Of a DNA stretch of 64,000 bases, positions 12,463-25,011 are shown piece by piece (the first letter of the stretch is position 1; the number at the start of each line of letters is the position of its first letter). The notes beneath the pieces were generated by a model. That model was not told where the DNA came from, did no database searches, and saw nothing but the letters and a program-made list of their open reading frames with translations. Made by a program: the position numbers and the translations under genes. Where the stretch lies: assembly GCF_000003195.3 (NCBI RefSeq), contig NC_012871.2, positions 16,932,658 to 16,996,657 on the forward strand. Direction: 5' to 3'. Origin of the DNA: Sorghum bicolor (lineage: Eukaryota; Streptophyta; Magnoliopsida; Poales; Poaceae).

Positions 12463-14049
12463 TATATTATTTTTTTTCTTCTTTTTTTTAGAGCACTCAT
12501 CTCCTGAAATAATGTAGCAAGTGGTAGTAACCAAAATAACTGGAGCATTTATTTCACAGGGAATAGCAGGGATAGGAAAATGTTTTTGGCTATTCTCTCC
12601 CGGATTAGGAGTAGAATAATTTTGGGTGAATCTGGAGATGGAAATGAGTGGATGTATGTGGATGCGTACTTCCGGAATAGAAGCAGCATATACGAGTGAA
12701 CATGCAAGCGAATCTTGATTTTAACCACATGACAAGCTCCTAAGGTCTACACAGCTTGACCACACTCAATGCTCATAAGCAGTAAAAAGTAAATATATGG
12801 TTCATAGTCTAATAAGTATGTATATGTGGCTGTGGTAGGATTTTAAACTCTCATCATATAGGAACTCATCATGTGTTATTTTAAAGATTTTCAAAGATAA
12901 AATTCTCCAAAATTCTAGCATCTCTAGAAACAGATAAACAGCAGCTCAACCTTCCCATATCATATCCGTTAACGACTTAGACTTTAGATCAAGTACTCTT
13001 CCCACAAGTTCAGGTTTAAAGCAAATCTTAATTCATAACAGTTATGCCTAAACTTGAGAGAGATTTCAATTTTAAGAACTAGTCATGGCAGAGCAACTAT
13101 TCATCATTTCCATGTGAGAGCTTATCATAAGGGTTCATAGCAAACTTTATTTATTTATTTATTTAGCAAACTAAGCAAAGATATATATTAAAGCACAAAA
13201 TCTTTATTTGGGTTTTTATGATTATGCATCTTTTTATTATTTGAGTAAAGTATAAATGCAAGTAGAAACACTTAGCTCGATAAATGGGGGTGCTCTCCCC
13301 CAAGCTGGATTTTGACGTAATTTCTTCTCATGTAGCTAGCAGGTGACGGAGGTGTATTTGAATGTCGGCAGCACCCTGACAGCGATTAGGATGTCCTCCG
13401 TCTGCTAGTCTTCTTTGATCCTTGAATTCTGTGGAGCTCAAATAGACAACAAAGCTTTGTGGAACTGGTTAAGTGTTAGCATAAATATCTAGCCTTTATC
13501 ATGTTGAGCCTCCTCAATAAATGTTATTTATTTAGCAGGATCATGCACTTATTATTTTTATATTTTTATTGTAAGATGAAAACATATTTATTTTATGCCA
13601 CCACAGTGAATGTACCTATGAGTTTTATGCCATAAGCATACTCACATGGGGCTTACTATTTTTAACATTTTTATTTTCTTTTCGAGATGATATGAATCCT
13701 GATTAACTAAGCAAACTATAATTGAATAATTGAAAGGAAAAGGATAACTTCCAAGTTTACCTCTTGGCAAGGCGTTCGATGTTTTTAAGTCCTCCGAACG
13801 GGACTCTCTGTTTTCTCAGTTGTCCTGGGATTCGCTGGATGGCGTAGTCGGTGATTCCGGTGGCGCCTCCTCTTCGTGTATAACTATCTTCTCCCTCCAC
13901 ACGTGACTCGATGCTACGGTCTCCTCAGGATAGTTCTGTTCAAGCTGTATGTCTTCAGACCTTACCACTTCTCCTTCGTAGTCTGCCTATCCGTCCTTGA
14001 TGATTTGCCTCCTGTGATTTCGGTTGCGTCGCCTTCTTCTTGTCCTGAC

Positions 14050-14880
14050 CTGCTTAGAATCTTCAACTATATAGTTAGAATCATTAAAGTAGTGGCGTAG
14101 GGGAAGTGCATGTGGACTTCTCCGGTTCCAATATGGATGATGACTTTGATAGTGTTGAGGAACGGTCTTCCAAGGATGGTGGGTGGATCATACTCGTCTT
14201 CTACCATGTCAATGAGCTGAAAATCATCTGGAGCTAAATGCATGTTGGTTGTAGAGGCATGGTTCCATGCAAGAGGTGATAAGTGACTGCGGCCATTATG
14301 TTGTCGTCAGATCCGATGTCGTAGAGTGTCTTCTGAAAAGAGTATCTATTGATTGTGCACTCGATGCTTGGAACACCAGGGTCGTCCTTCTTGATCAGGA
14401 AAGGTGACTTGAGTCGACGATCTTGATCTCTTTGAACTGCAGTGACCATCTTAGCTGACTCGGTCCACATTTGCTTGTTCCTGTTCCTCCTGTTGGTCTT
14501 CTTCCTTGGTTCGTGTCGGGATTGCTCTGAAATTTGTGTAGTCTTGTTCTTGAAGGAAAGTCTCCTTCTTCCCCTTAATGTAGAAACTGATCTTGGCAGC
14601 ATTAACGTAGATGACAGCTCTGGTGTTTAGGAATGGCCTCCCTAAGATGATGGGTGCCCTCTCCTCAGTACCAGTCTCTATCACCACGAAGTCTGCTAGA
14701 GCGTACAAGGTACCAACTCGGACGCAGAGGTTCTTCAATATTTCCTTTGGGAAACTGAGTGTCCGATCTGCAACCCTGGGCATAATGTTGACGCTGGAGC
14801 CAAAGTCGCAGAGTGCTTCTGGGAAGTCCACCATGCCGATGGAGATCGGGATGACGGGGCGTCCTGGATCACCTCTCTGA
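14050..14880 (-). pseudogene. Tandem retropepsin-like modules of element A (degenerate)
   Basis: On the minus strand the first module (about 14880-14560) shows PISIGMVDFPEALCDFGSSVN, giving a DFGSS active-site loop, then DFVVIETGT and IILGRPFLNT. A basic linker follows, then a second module (about 14410-14050) with DDPGVPSIECTINRYSFQKT, a loop YDIGSDDNIMA, and ILGRTFLNT. Both resemble the Asp-protease-like domain that follows gag in Athila/Tat-type gypsy polyproteins. Frames are broken: a stop near 14234 and frame changes around 14450-14600. The first module lacks about 20 codons of the flap region that B retains. No flanking gag domain or pol was recognised. Confidence 0.72.
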
Positions 14881-16880
14881 GTAATTAGGCCTCTGTTGAT
14901 TCCAACCTTGATTTTGTTGAGGACGGTTGTAGTAATAGTTGTTATTGTTGTTGATGTAGTTCACGTCCTCAAGCATCTCAGGGCAGTGATTGCCTGAGTG
15001 TCCAGTATCTCCAGTGTGTTTGTGCTCGTAGATCCTGGTTCTTCACTTGGTGGAGTCTCGGAGTTGTAAAACTCCTTCATATTATGCTCGAAGTGTTCCT
15101 GCTCATAGAGACAAGGCAGAGATCAAGTGCATGGGCCCTGTTGGTGGAAAATACCAACAGAACCAAAAGTGTATTTGTTCTTCTCTAACCTTAAGCATAG
15201 TGAGCAAGAAAAAGTTGATGGATCATGAGTGCAGCATTTGTCAGATCAGATGGCTCAACCTAATGGAAAGATAATCTATCTATATTTATGTTTTGTTTAT
15301 ATCTTCCAAAGATTGAATGTGCAACATATTAGCTTATATGATTAGGAGTATGGGATCACGAAGGTAGTACTAAGAACAAGATTAAAGAGCTAAACATGTT
15401 GAATTAATTAGGTTGGTTAATTTAGAGTTATAAATCATACATGTTTGTCTCTTTATTTATGTGAATGCCAGAACCAAGGAGAAGCTTATAAAAGCGATAG
15501 TCACGTACCTTAAGATGTTACCTTACTTGAAGAGTGATGGTATAGTATCACCTTGTGGAAGCTTTCCTTTCTTAGCGGTTGTACATCGTGTTTGTGGCAC
15601 CCTCCATGGATCATCTCTTTATGATGAATGAGCTATGTCTTCCTTGTGCAAGTTGTTAAATTTCATGTGTCTCCTTTATCTCCAATGAGCTTGTAGCTCA
15701 GGACTTCCCAGGTTAATATTGAAAGTTTTCCTGCAGGGGTTAGTCCGACAAAATATACCAATGCCTACTCAAGCAGTTTTAGTTCAGTAACCAAACTAGA
15801 CTCCATGTCTAATCAGATTAAGGAAGGCTATTTAACCTAAGCACCATGCTTAATTTAAATGCCAATGGAAGTATGTCGAGTACTTCCAAACCAACACTTA
15901 CTAGGATAAACAAAGGTAGCATGATGACATTTATAGAGATCTACTCAAGTGGAGATGAAGTAGTGTGATTAGTGTTTAACAAATTGAGCATGTCTCAAAG
16001 GTAAGGACAACCAACATAGCAATATGGCAAAGGATGTTTTTATGTAAAGTACTCCCCCAAGCTTGAATTTTGCAAAACTCAAGATTGGATGAATATTAAT
16101 TCAATGTTGCATGATGATTGGTTGGGCATACCTTGCGCTTGTCATTCCTCAGATCTTCTTGCTCCAATCCTAGAAAGGTTAGTGACACGAATACCCGAAG
16201 GAATTTTTCTACAAATATCTTTATATGCTCAATACACAAGGCAATGTTGCAAATAATTAGAAGTTCATGTTACGATCTAATCAGTGGTTGTTTTAGGACA
16301 CTAAACTTGTCCTTGGGAAACCATCAATCAACTCAACGAGATCTGCAATATTTATTATAGACATATGCATCGACAACCGCTCTTTTAAAGTTGTTATAAA
16401 TATAAAGGAAGAGAGGGTTGGAGATCTCAAATGTGGTGAGGTTGGAGAGACCAATTGATTGGGGAGATGTTTTATATGAGCAAGGACATGGTGAGGTATT
16501 TATGAAATAACTTCCATGCTCACTGTTGTTTCTCTCATTCTCAAATTCCAAGGATGATTCTTCATAAATGCTTAAAATTCCTCTAGGATTGTCTCTCAAG
16601 TTTGTTTTATCTATCCATTCAATGGTGATAGCACATGGATTTTTAATGCCCTCTAGCCATTGATGTTGCTCTTCTCGATCCTCCTTGTGGTCTTGTTGAC
16701 TCTTATGCATGGAATGACTAGAGAGATTCATAGGATTATCGGAAGGTTCAAGAGAAAGAGCGTAGTAGAAATTATTAAGCTCAAGGATGGGTTGGATAGC
16801 CGAATCATGGGATTAGAATGTTTGGAAATCGGCTATTGAAACTTTCTTTCCTTGTCTGGGAGATGATTCCTTCTCTATCT

Positions 16881-17267
16881 CTAAGATTTTTCTATGAAGA
16901 CTAGTACAAGAAGGATGTCCACGAATGAAGACATACCTTGCTTTACTAACAGAAAGAAAAACTCTACCAAAGGGTATATGATTAAGACCAATGTAAAAAT
17001 ATCGAGAAAAACATGGTCTTGTTGGGCTAGGTTTAAACCAAAATTTATAGAAAGATTAACAGATTCCCTAGGTGTAGCTAAAAGTGCATTATCTTCTTGA
17101 TTAAAAGATAGGACCTCAGCTATAGAAAAGGGTTGGTTTTGACCTATTGCAATCAACTCCGGACACAGATCATAATTAGGGGCAGGACTAGTTGACTCCC
17201 ATGGTCTATGGCTGGTCTCCGAAGGTGCAAAGAATTCAATAATAGGTATGGAATTTAAGTTATCCAT
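16881..17267 (-). CDS. Unrecognised 128-aa ORF of element A
   Basis: The ORF begins MDNLNSIPIIEFFAPSE about 95 bp downstream of the primer-binding site, the usual position for a gag start. The N-terminal two thirds is polar (PWESTSPAPNYDLCPEL); the last 35 residues are hydrophobic (FLDIFTLVLIIYPLVEFFFLL). I do not recognise a domain. It may be the decayed start of a gag gene or fortuitous. The downstream frame at 16731-16333 has a B counterpart (SPQSIGLSN, TTFEISNPL, FKRAVVDAYVY), so some coding ancestry is likely. Confidence 0.35.
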   Translation of the reverse strand: MDNLNSIPIIEFFAPSETSHRPWESTSPAPNYDLCPELIAIGQNQPFSIAEVLSFNQEDNALLATPRESVNLSINFGLNLAQQDHVFLDIFTLVLIIYPLVEFFFLLVKQGMSSFVDILLVLVFIEKS

Positions 17268-17360
17268 AAAGATAAAAGTAAAAAGATAAAAGAATAAAAG
17301 TATAAAAGTATAATACAAGATAATAGCAAGATTCAAAGTTATCTCAACAAACCGTCTTTC

Positions 17361-17378
17361 TCCCCGGCAACGGCGCCA
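17361..17378 (-). other. Primer-binding site, element A (tRNA-Asp)
   Basis: The minus strand reads TGGCGCCGTTGCCGGGGA, the complement of the 3' end of plant tRNA-Asp (GTC), 8 bp inside the 5' LTR. This fixes the element's orientation. Confidence 0.88.
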
Positions 17379-17386
17379 GAAATGCT

Positions 17387-18587
17387 TGTTGATATTTGGT
17401 AACACAATAAGGAAATGATCCGCAAGCGCACAGATATCAGTAAGCATTTCACCCGGAAGGTTATCCAGAGTTATCGTATTTATATTTTTACCACTGGGAG
17501 AAAGGGTGCATCTGACTAACCAAATCTATTGCTACTATCCCTTTAGGCTACAAAGAATGTTTCTCGATGTGAGTGATGTATAGAGAAGACTGCAACCGTA
17601 GTCTCGTTCTAACCTTGGTAAGGATGATCTACTGTTCTATTGGGGAAGCTTACAGAATCTAGACACCACAAAGGATGTTCGACCCGCACCTATAAACCCT
17701 ACCCTTCCTGCTAACGAGATATGGGCTTCAAAGGTAACTCGGAAATTTCACGTTCCTCGCTACTACCACGGTCCAGCTAGTCAGGGGATATCTATGAGTA
17801 CCCTAGCCTAAACACCACGTTTACGCTAGCAATGATTACTCTAATACTCAACCGGAAGAGGATTAAAGTAAACTCATAAACCAAAGAACAATAAAACAAG
17901 AACTTACTAGAATTAGAAGTCGAATTACTGAAGAATCTTAGGAGCAAGCCTCGGGTTAGACGACTTGATCCCGCAGGTACAACCTCGGAGTAGACACCGA
18001 CAGGCCGGCCTTCCTCCGATCTACACCTCCACTCTATATCTCTCAATCTAGTAGAAACTAGAAGATCTATTTCTACTCACATTGGATGCTAAGCCTAAAA
18101 TAAATTTTATTTAGAGGAGAGGTATTCCTTCGAGGGCTCCTCTCAACTCTATGAAAAACTTGTTCTCCTCTAGGGGCCAGGGGCCTTGCTTATATAGTCC
18201 TCCTACTTTGTGCGTTTTTGGTCCAGCGTGGTACTATGTTATCCTTGATCCTTTAGGTCGGTGGAACGTCATGTGCGAAGAGAGTCCTGATTGGCATCCA
18301 ACAGAGGGCGGGCGCCCTGGGCCTGGCCCCTTTCGGCCTCTGCTTTCTTCCCGTAGCTTCTGGAGTCTTCTAGATGGTAGAAAATTGCGCGATGTGTTGA
18401 TATCTCTATGTAATCCCGACATGTGGGCCTTTCTTCCGTATTTCCTAATAACCCCCTGCAGAAATAGACAAACACCAAAACTCGTGGAATTCTATTAGAT
18501 AAAACCCTACGTCTGGGTGTTGGTTGTATTTGGATCCTTTTCTTTATTTATTTGATGATTATATTTGGTACTTATGGACTGTCAACA
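17387..18587 (-). repeat. Element A, 5' LTR
   Basis: 1201 bp with TG...CA ends. A TATATAAG box is at 18196-18189 on the minus strand. Highly similar to 9634-11807, so the insertion is comparatively young. AAACC follows at 18588. Confidence 0.92.
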
Positions 18588-18669
18588 AAACCCTAATACT
18601 AACCTCTATGCTAAGTATGTGTAGACTTAATGAGGTTGGTACATGCCAAGTGATGGAGCAAGAGATGAT

Positions 18670-19949
18670 TGTTGACGGTCCTTAATGCTCATATTTAACC
18701 ATCAATTAATCATGGAAAAGGATCCAAATGCAACCAACACCTAGACTTAGGGTTTTATCTGACAGAATTCCACAAGTTTTGGTGTTTGTTTATTTCTGCA
18801 GGGGGTTATCAGGAAATACGGAAGAAAGGCCCACACGTCGGGTTTACATAGAGATATTAACGTGTCGCGCAATTTTCTATCATCTAGAAGACTCCAGAAG
18901 CCACGGGAACGAACGGGAAGGAAATCGGGATCGGAGGCAGGGCGCCCGCCCAACTCTCCTGAGCACCCGCCCAGCTACAGTGCCCAATCAGGACACGTTT
19001 CGCGGATTATGCTCCACCGACCTAAAGGATCAAGGAAAACCACACGATCAATGTCGGTTTGATCCGACGGCCCAGATTCACTTGAAGGGACTATAAAACC
19101 AGACCCCCCTGGCCCCTGGAGATCATACCTCTTCTACAGAATCAAAGCTAGGGTTTCAATTCTTCATCCAAGTAGAGAGGATCCCTCTAGTTCTTCTAGT
19201 TCTACCTCTAGTTCATCTAGATCTAATTCTAGTTCATCTAGTTCTAGTTCTAGTTCCTCTAGTTCTAGTTCTAGTTAGTTCTAGTTGTAATCTAGAAAAT
19301 AGGGAGAGAGAAGAGGAGAGCGGAGGAGGAGCCGGATCTGTCAGATCTTCCCCAACATTGTACTTTTGCAGCAACTGGTTCGTCCTTCATCGTTCTCTAG
19401 GTTCTTCAACTCATAATTCCTGAGTTCTTTAATTACTTTTATTTACATTCAAGTTATTTATTGGATTCTCGCTTGCATCAAGTGCTCTAATCTTTGAAAC
19501 AATAGAGTAGTAATTAATAGATTAGACGTGGTGTTTAGTCTTGCAATTACCTGGAATTGCACCCAATCCTGCGGATTGTTGTGGTAGCCTTAGGGTAGTG
19601 ACAGCCCTAACGGTCGACGTATTCCACCTCGTTCGGATCGGTGTTTGTAGGACCGTAGTCGGAGCTTCCTAGCCCCCTTCTCATCTCTTTCTGTGGTTAG
19701 TGTTCTGATGTCCCGAAATAGATAATCTTGAAGTAATTCTTGATTCTTAGATCAACTAGAGAACTCTCAGGAAACTTCCTCTCTTCCCACCAAAAATAAT
19801 CATATAGTTATCCTTGGGCGATCTTGGATCTTAATTAGTACACTCACGTTCCCTGTGGAAAATCGATACTCTGGAATACTCCCGGGTGAAGGCTACATCG
19901 GTATCCGTGCGCTTATGGATTTTTCTGTTTGCGTTTAAAATACCCAACA
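18670..19949 (+). repeat. Element B, 5' LTR
   Basis: 1280 bp, with a TATAAAA box at 19092-19098. It contains a CTAGTT tandem tract that is longer than in the 3' LTR and accounts for most of the length difference. Confidence 0.92.
19187..19286 (+). repeat. CTAGTT-type tandem repeat in LTR
   Basis: Imperfect hexamer array (CTAGTT, CTAGTTC variants) just downstream of the LTR promoter. The equivalent tract in the 3' LTR (25530-25602) is about 25 bp shorter, showing slippage after insertion or between templates. Confidence 0.9.
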
Positions 19950-19956
19950 AGCTTTC

Positions 19957-19974
19957 TGGCGCTATTGCCGGGGA
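19957..19974 (+). other. Primer-binding site, element B
   Basis: TGGCGCTATTGCCGGGGA, 7 bp inside the 5' LTR. It matches the tRNA-Asp primer site of A and D with two changes (CG to TA), consistent with decay at a CpG. Confidence 0.82.
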
Positions 19975-21711
19975 ACGGTAGCTGTGCTAGTTTCGAACCA
20001 AGTCGTCCGTGTATCCTTTTTCTTTTCCTTTTTTACCACACTCACCTTATCATTTTCACCACACCACATGGATTTCACTCTAAGCATTAATGAGCATGGA
20101 ATTTATTTCATAGCCACTTCATTTGCTCCATGCTCATATGCAACATCTTCACAATCCATTGGTCTCTCCAACATCACCACATTCGAGATCTCCAACCCCC
20201 TCATCCTTTCTATTTATAAAAACTTTAAAAGGGCGGTTGTTGATGCATATGTCTATATTAAATATTGCAGATCTCGTTGAGTTGATCTTGATATAGGTCA
20301 GCGTTGGAGGGAAAACCACTTCGCCGACATAAATTGATGGTTTCCCAAGGACAAGCTTAGTGTCCTAAAACAAGCACCGATCAGATCGTAACATGAGCTT
20401 TTAATTATTTGCAACATTACCTTGTGTTGAGCATATAAGGATAATTGTAAAAAAAATTCCTTCGGGTATTCTTGTCACTAACCTTTCTAGGATTGGAGCA
20501 AGAAGATCGGATGAATGACAAGCACAAGGTATGTACAACCAATCATCATACAACATTGAATTAAATTCATCCAAACTTGAATTTTGCAAAATTCAAGCTT
20601 GGGGGAGTACTTTATATAAAAACATCATTTGCCATGTTACTATGTTGGTTGTCCCTACCTTTGAGACATGCTCAATTTGTTAAATAGTAATCACACTACT
20701 TCATCTCCACTTGAGTAGGTCTCTATAAAAGCCATCACGCTACCTTTGTTTATCCTAGTAAGTGTTAGTTTGGAAGTATTGTACATACTTCTATTGGTTT
20801 TTAAATTAAGCATGGTGCTTAGGTTAAACAGCCTTCCTTAATCTAATTAGACATGGAGTCTAGTTTGGTTATTGAACTAAAAACTGCTTGTGTAGACATT
20901 GGTATATTTTGTTGGACTAACCCCTGCAGGAAAACTTTCAATATCGACCTAGGAAGTCCTGAGATAAACTCACATTGGAGACAAAGAGAGACACACATGA
21001 AGTTTAACAATTTACACAAGGAAGGCATAGCTCACAAGAGATGATCCATGGAGGTGCCACAAACACGATGCACAACCGCTAAGAGAGGAAAGCTTCCACA
21101 AGGTGATACTGTACCATCACTCTTCAAGTAAGGTAACATCTTAAGGTACTTGACTATCACTTCTATAAGCTTCTCCTTTGTTCTGGCGTTCACATGAATA
21201 AAAGAGACAAACATGTATGATTTACAACTCTAGATTAACCAACCTAATTGATTCAACATGTTTAGTCCTTCCACCTTTGTGATCCCATACTCCTAATCAT
21301 ATAAGCTAAAATGTTGCACACTCAATCTTTGAAAGATATAAGCAAAACATATATATAGATAGATTATCTTTCCATAAGGTTGAGCAATCTAATCTAACAA
21401 ATGTTAAATACTACACTCATGATTTTATTATCCATCAACTTTGTCTTGCTCACTATGCTTAAGGATAGAGAAGAGCAAATACACTTTTGGTTCTGTTGGT
21501 GTTTTCCACCAACAGGGCCCATGCACTTGATCTCTGCCTTGTCTCTATGAGCAGGTACACTTCGAGCAAAATATGAAGGAGTTTTACAACTCCCAGACTC
21601 CACCAAGTGAAGAACCTAGATCTACGAGCACAAACACACTGGAGATACTGGACACTCAGGCAATCATTGCCCTGAGATGCTTGAGGACGTAACTACTGGA
21701 GTAACCCCGTT

Positions 21712-22777
21712 GTGGAAGTAATTACTGACCTTCTGCCGGTCAAGAGAGACAACCCAGGATGCCCCGTTATCCCGATCTCCATCGGCATGGTGGACTTCCT
21801 AGAAGCACTCTGCGACTTTGGCTCCAGCATCAACATTATGCCCAGGGTACTCTATGAAAAATTATTTACACATCCTTTATTAGAAACAGCCATGTGTTTG
21901 TAGCTTGCAGATCGTACGCTATGTTTCCCAAAGAGAATATTGAAGAACCTCTGCGTCCGAGTTGGTACCTTGTACGCCCCAGCAGACTTCGTGGTGATAG
22001 AGACTGGTACTGATGAGAGGGCACTCATCATTCTAGGGAGGCCATTCCTGAACACCTCAGGAGCTATCATCTACGCTAGTGCTGCCAAGATCAGTTTCTA
22101 CATCAAGGGGAGGAAGGAGACGTTTTCCTTCAAGAACAAGACTACACAAATTTCAAAGCAATCCCGACATGAACCAAGAAAGAGGACCAACAGGAGGAAT
22201 AGGAACAAGCAAGTGTGGACCGAGTCAGCTAAGATGGTCACTGCAGTTCAAGGAGGTCAAGATCATCTATTTAAGTCACCATTCCTAACCAAAAAGGACG
22301 ACCCAGGCATGCCAAGCATCCAGTGCTCCATTAATGGATACAACTTCCAGAAGACGCTTTGCGACACCGGGTCAGGCATCAACATAATGGCCGCAGTCAC
22401 CTATCAACTCCTGTTTGGAACCATACCCCTAAAACCGACATACATTTAGCTCCAGATGGAAGATCAGACATTCTGAAAGGTTGAAGGTTATTGTCATGGG
22501 AGAAGACAAGTACAATCCACCCGTCATCCTTGGAAGACCGTTCCTCAGCACCGTTAAAGCAATCATCTACATTGGAACTGCAGAATTCCACATGCATTTC
22601 CCCTCTGAGAAGGTACGCCGCTATTTTACTGACCCTAACTATATAGTTGAAGACTCTAAGCAGGTCAGGACAAGAAGAAGACGACGCAACCGTAACCAGA
22701 GGAGGAAAATCATAAAGGACGGATGGGCAGAGTACGAAGTAGAAGTGCACCAAGGCAGGTGTGGAGAAAGAAGATAG
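21712..22777 (+). pseudogene. Tandem retropepsin-like modules of element B
   Basis: Module 1 (about 21712-22130) has DNPGCPVIPISIG, ALCDFGSSINIMP, a stop at 21901-21903, then ILKNLCVRVGTLYAPADFVV and IILGRPFLNT. A basic linker (EPRKRTNRRNRNKQ) follows, then module 2 (about 22280-22640) with DDPGMPSIQCSINGYNFQKT, LCDTGSGINIMAA, a stop at 22447-22449 and a frame change, then VILGRPFLST. The C-terminal tail is very basic. Two D-[FT]-G-S loops and two ILGRPFL motifs in one unit argue for a domain duplication. The linker and module order match element A, so the duplication predates both insertions. Confidence 0.75.
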
Positions 22778-24180
22778 TTATATATGAAGAGTACGCGCCA
22801 CCGGAACCACCGACTACGCCATCCAGCGAATTCCAGGATGATTGAGAAAACGGAGAATCCTGTTCGGAGGCCTTAAAAACACCGAACGCCTTGCCAAGAG
22901 GTAAACTTGGCAGTTATCTTTTTCCTTTCAATTATTTAAAATAGTTTGCTTAGTTAATCAGGTTCATATCATCTTGAAAAGAAAATAAAAATGTTAAAAA
23001 TAGTAAGCCCCACGTGAGTATGCTCATGGCATAAAACCCATAAGTACATTCACTGTGGTGGAATAAAAATGAAATAAATATATTCCTGTCCTATAAAAAT
23101 AAAATTATAAAAATAAAATTATGATCCTACTAATGAGTAACATTTATTGAGGAGGCTCAACATGATAAAGGCTAGATATTTATGCTAACACTTAACCAGT
23201 TCCACAAAGCTTTGTTGTCTATTTGAGCTCCACAGAATTCAAGGATCAAAGAAGACTAGCAGACGGAGGACATCCTAATCACTGTCAGGGTGCTTCCGAC
23301 ATTCAAATACACCTCCGTCACCTGCTCGCTACATCAGACGAAATTACGTAAAAATCCAGCTTGGGGGAGAGCACCCCCATTTATCCAGCTAAGTATTCTA
23401 CTCACATTTATACTTTACTCTAATAATAAAAAGATGCATAATCATATAAACCCAAATAACGATTCTGTGCTTACATATATATCTTTGCTTAGTTTGCTAA
23501 ATAAATAAATAAACAAAGTTTGCAATAAACCCTCGTGATAAGCTCTCACATGGAAATGATGAATAGTTGCTCTGCCATGACTAGTTCTCAAAATTGAAAT
23601 CTCTCTCAAGTTTAGGCATGACTGTTATTAATTAAGATTTGTTCTAAACCTGAACTTGTGGGAAGAGTATTTGATCTAAAGTCTAAGTCGTTAACGGATA
23701 TGATATGGGAAGGTTGAGCTGCTGTTTATCTGTTCCTAGAGATGCTAGAATTCTAGAGAATTTTATCTTTGAAAATCTTTAAAATGTTGCATGATGAGTT
23801 CCTGTATGATGAGAGTTTAAATTCCTACCACAGCCATATATACATGCTTGCTAGACTATGAACCACACATTTACTTTACTACTTATGAGCATTGAGTGTG
23901 GTCAAGCTGTGTAGACCCTTAGGAGCTTGTCATGTGGTTAAATCAAGATTCACTTGCACGTTCACTCACACATGCTACTTCTACTCCGGAAGTACCATCC
24001 ATATATATCCATTTCCATCTCCAGAACCACCCAAAAATATTCTACTCCTAATCCGGGAAAGAATAGCCAAAAATATTTCTATTTTTTCCCTGTGAAATAA
24101 ATGCTCAAGTTATCTTGTTACTACCACTTGCTATATTATCTCATGAGATGAGTGCTCTCAATAAAAAAAAGAAAAAAATA

Positions 24181-24261
24181 CGAGGAAATAAAAAGGGGCA
24201 AGTGCCCAGAACCTCGAAAGAAAAAAAAAGTGAGACGAGAGGTAAAAATGGACAAGTGTCC
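24181..24261 (+). other. Conserved hairpin pair in element B
   Basis: CGAGG (24181-24185) pairs with CCTCG (24212-24216) around GGGCAAGTGCCC. GGACAAGTGTCC follows at 24250-24261. Orientation and order are the same as in A and D relative to each element. Confidence 0.75.
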
Positions 24262-25011
24262 GACAGTAGAATTAGGGGTACAAGATACCCACCTAAGAGA
24301 AAAGAAAAAGAAAATATAGAGCATCTCATTCTCCTCAAAAAGTTTCAAAAGAGCAAGAAAGGTATGTATCCCCTCAAAAGAGCATAAGTAGAATTAGACT
24401 TTCACCATCGTTATCACCATCATCACCATACATCATTCATTCGCCACACATGCACATCTTGATTTGACTTATTGACTTGTTCTTCTGGATCCATGGTTTG
24501 ACTATGCAATAAATGTCTTGTAAGTATGTATTAGCTGTCTCCCACCTATGAGCTCCAGATATCAAAAGCCTTATTAGAGTAGGGTGAGAGAGAAGACAAT
24601 GTCACTATGCCTCATACCAAAAATACCACATACTTTGAGAGAAGGCATACACCATTACTGCCTTGGTAAGGATCCAGAAATACCACAAAAGAGAGACTAG
24701 AGAGAGTCATACAAGGAATCTCTGAGTTTTATTTGAAAATCTGCAAAAACTCCAGAGCTATAGTTAATCGAAGAACAAGGGACATGGCGCTTGACTAGAC
24801 TGTTCTATCTTTTAACTACTCAAGGCAGAAGTGATGGTTACAAGTCCCATAGTGAAAGGTAAATGAGTAAGTTTTAAGTCTTAACAGTTTACTCTAACCA
24901 GAGATGAGATCTTGTTTAAACGCATGTGTATCTTTAAGTTATGAAACCACTGCAGAAACTCTTGAGTTCATCTTTGCTCAGGGACGAGCAAAGGTTAAGC
25001 TTGGGGGAGCT

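Larger units (their letters stand above)
9634..18587 (-). mobile_element. Gypsy-type non-autonomous LTR retrotransposon A
   Basis: Complete element on the minus strand. LTRs are at 9634-11807 (3' LTR, enlarged by a hAT insertion) and 17387-18587 (5' LTR), both with TGTTGA...TCAACA-type ends. The target duplication AAACC is at 9629-9633 and 18588-18592. The tRNA-Asp primer site is at 17361-17378 and a polypurine tract (AAGCTTGGGGGAG on minus) lies at 11808-11821. The 5.6-kb interior has no reverse transcriptase, RNase H or integrase. It holds two retropepsin-like modules, a short unknown ORF and long AT-rich non-coding DNA with conserved hairpins. It is therefore LARD-like, depending on a partner element. 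Related to B and D through LTR blocks such as TTTCTGCAGGGGGTTATCAG. Confidence 0.92.

Noticed and set aside
24115..24387. Lys/Arg-rich ORF in element B (and the matching region of A, 12181-12534)
   Set aside because: Low-complexity translation of the A-rich hairpin region; frame not conserved between A, B and D.
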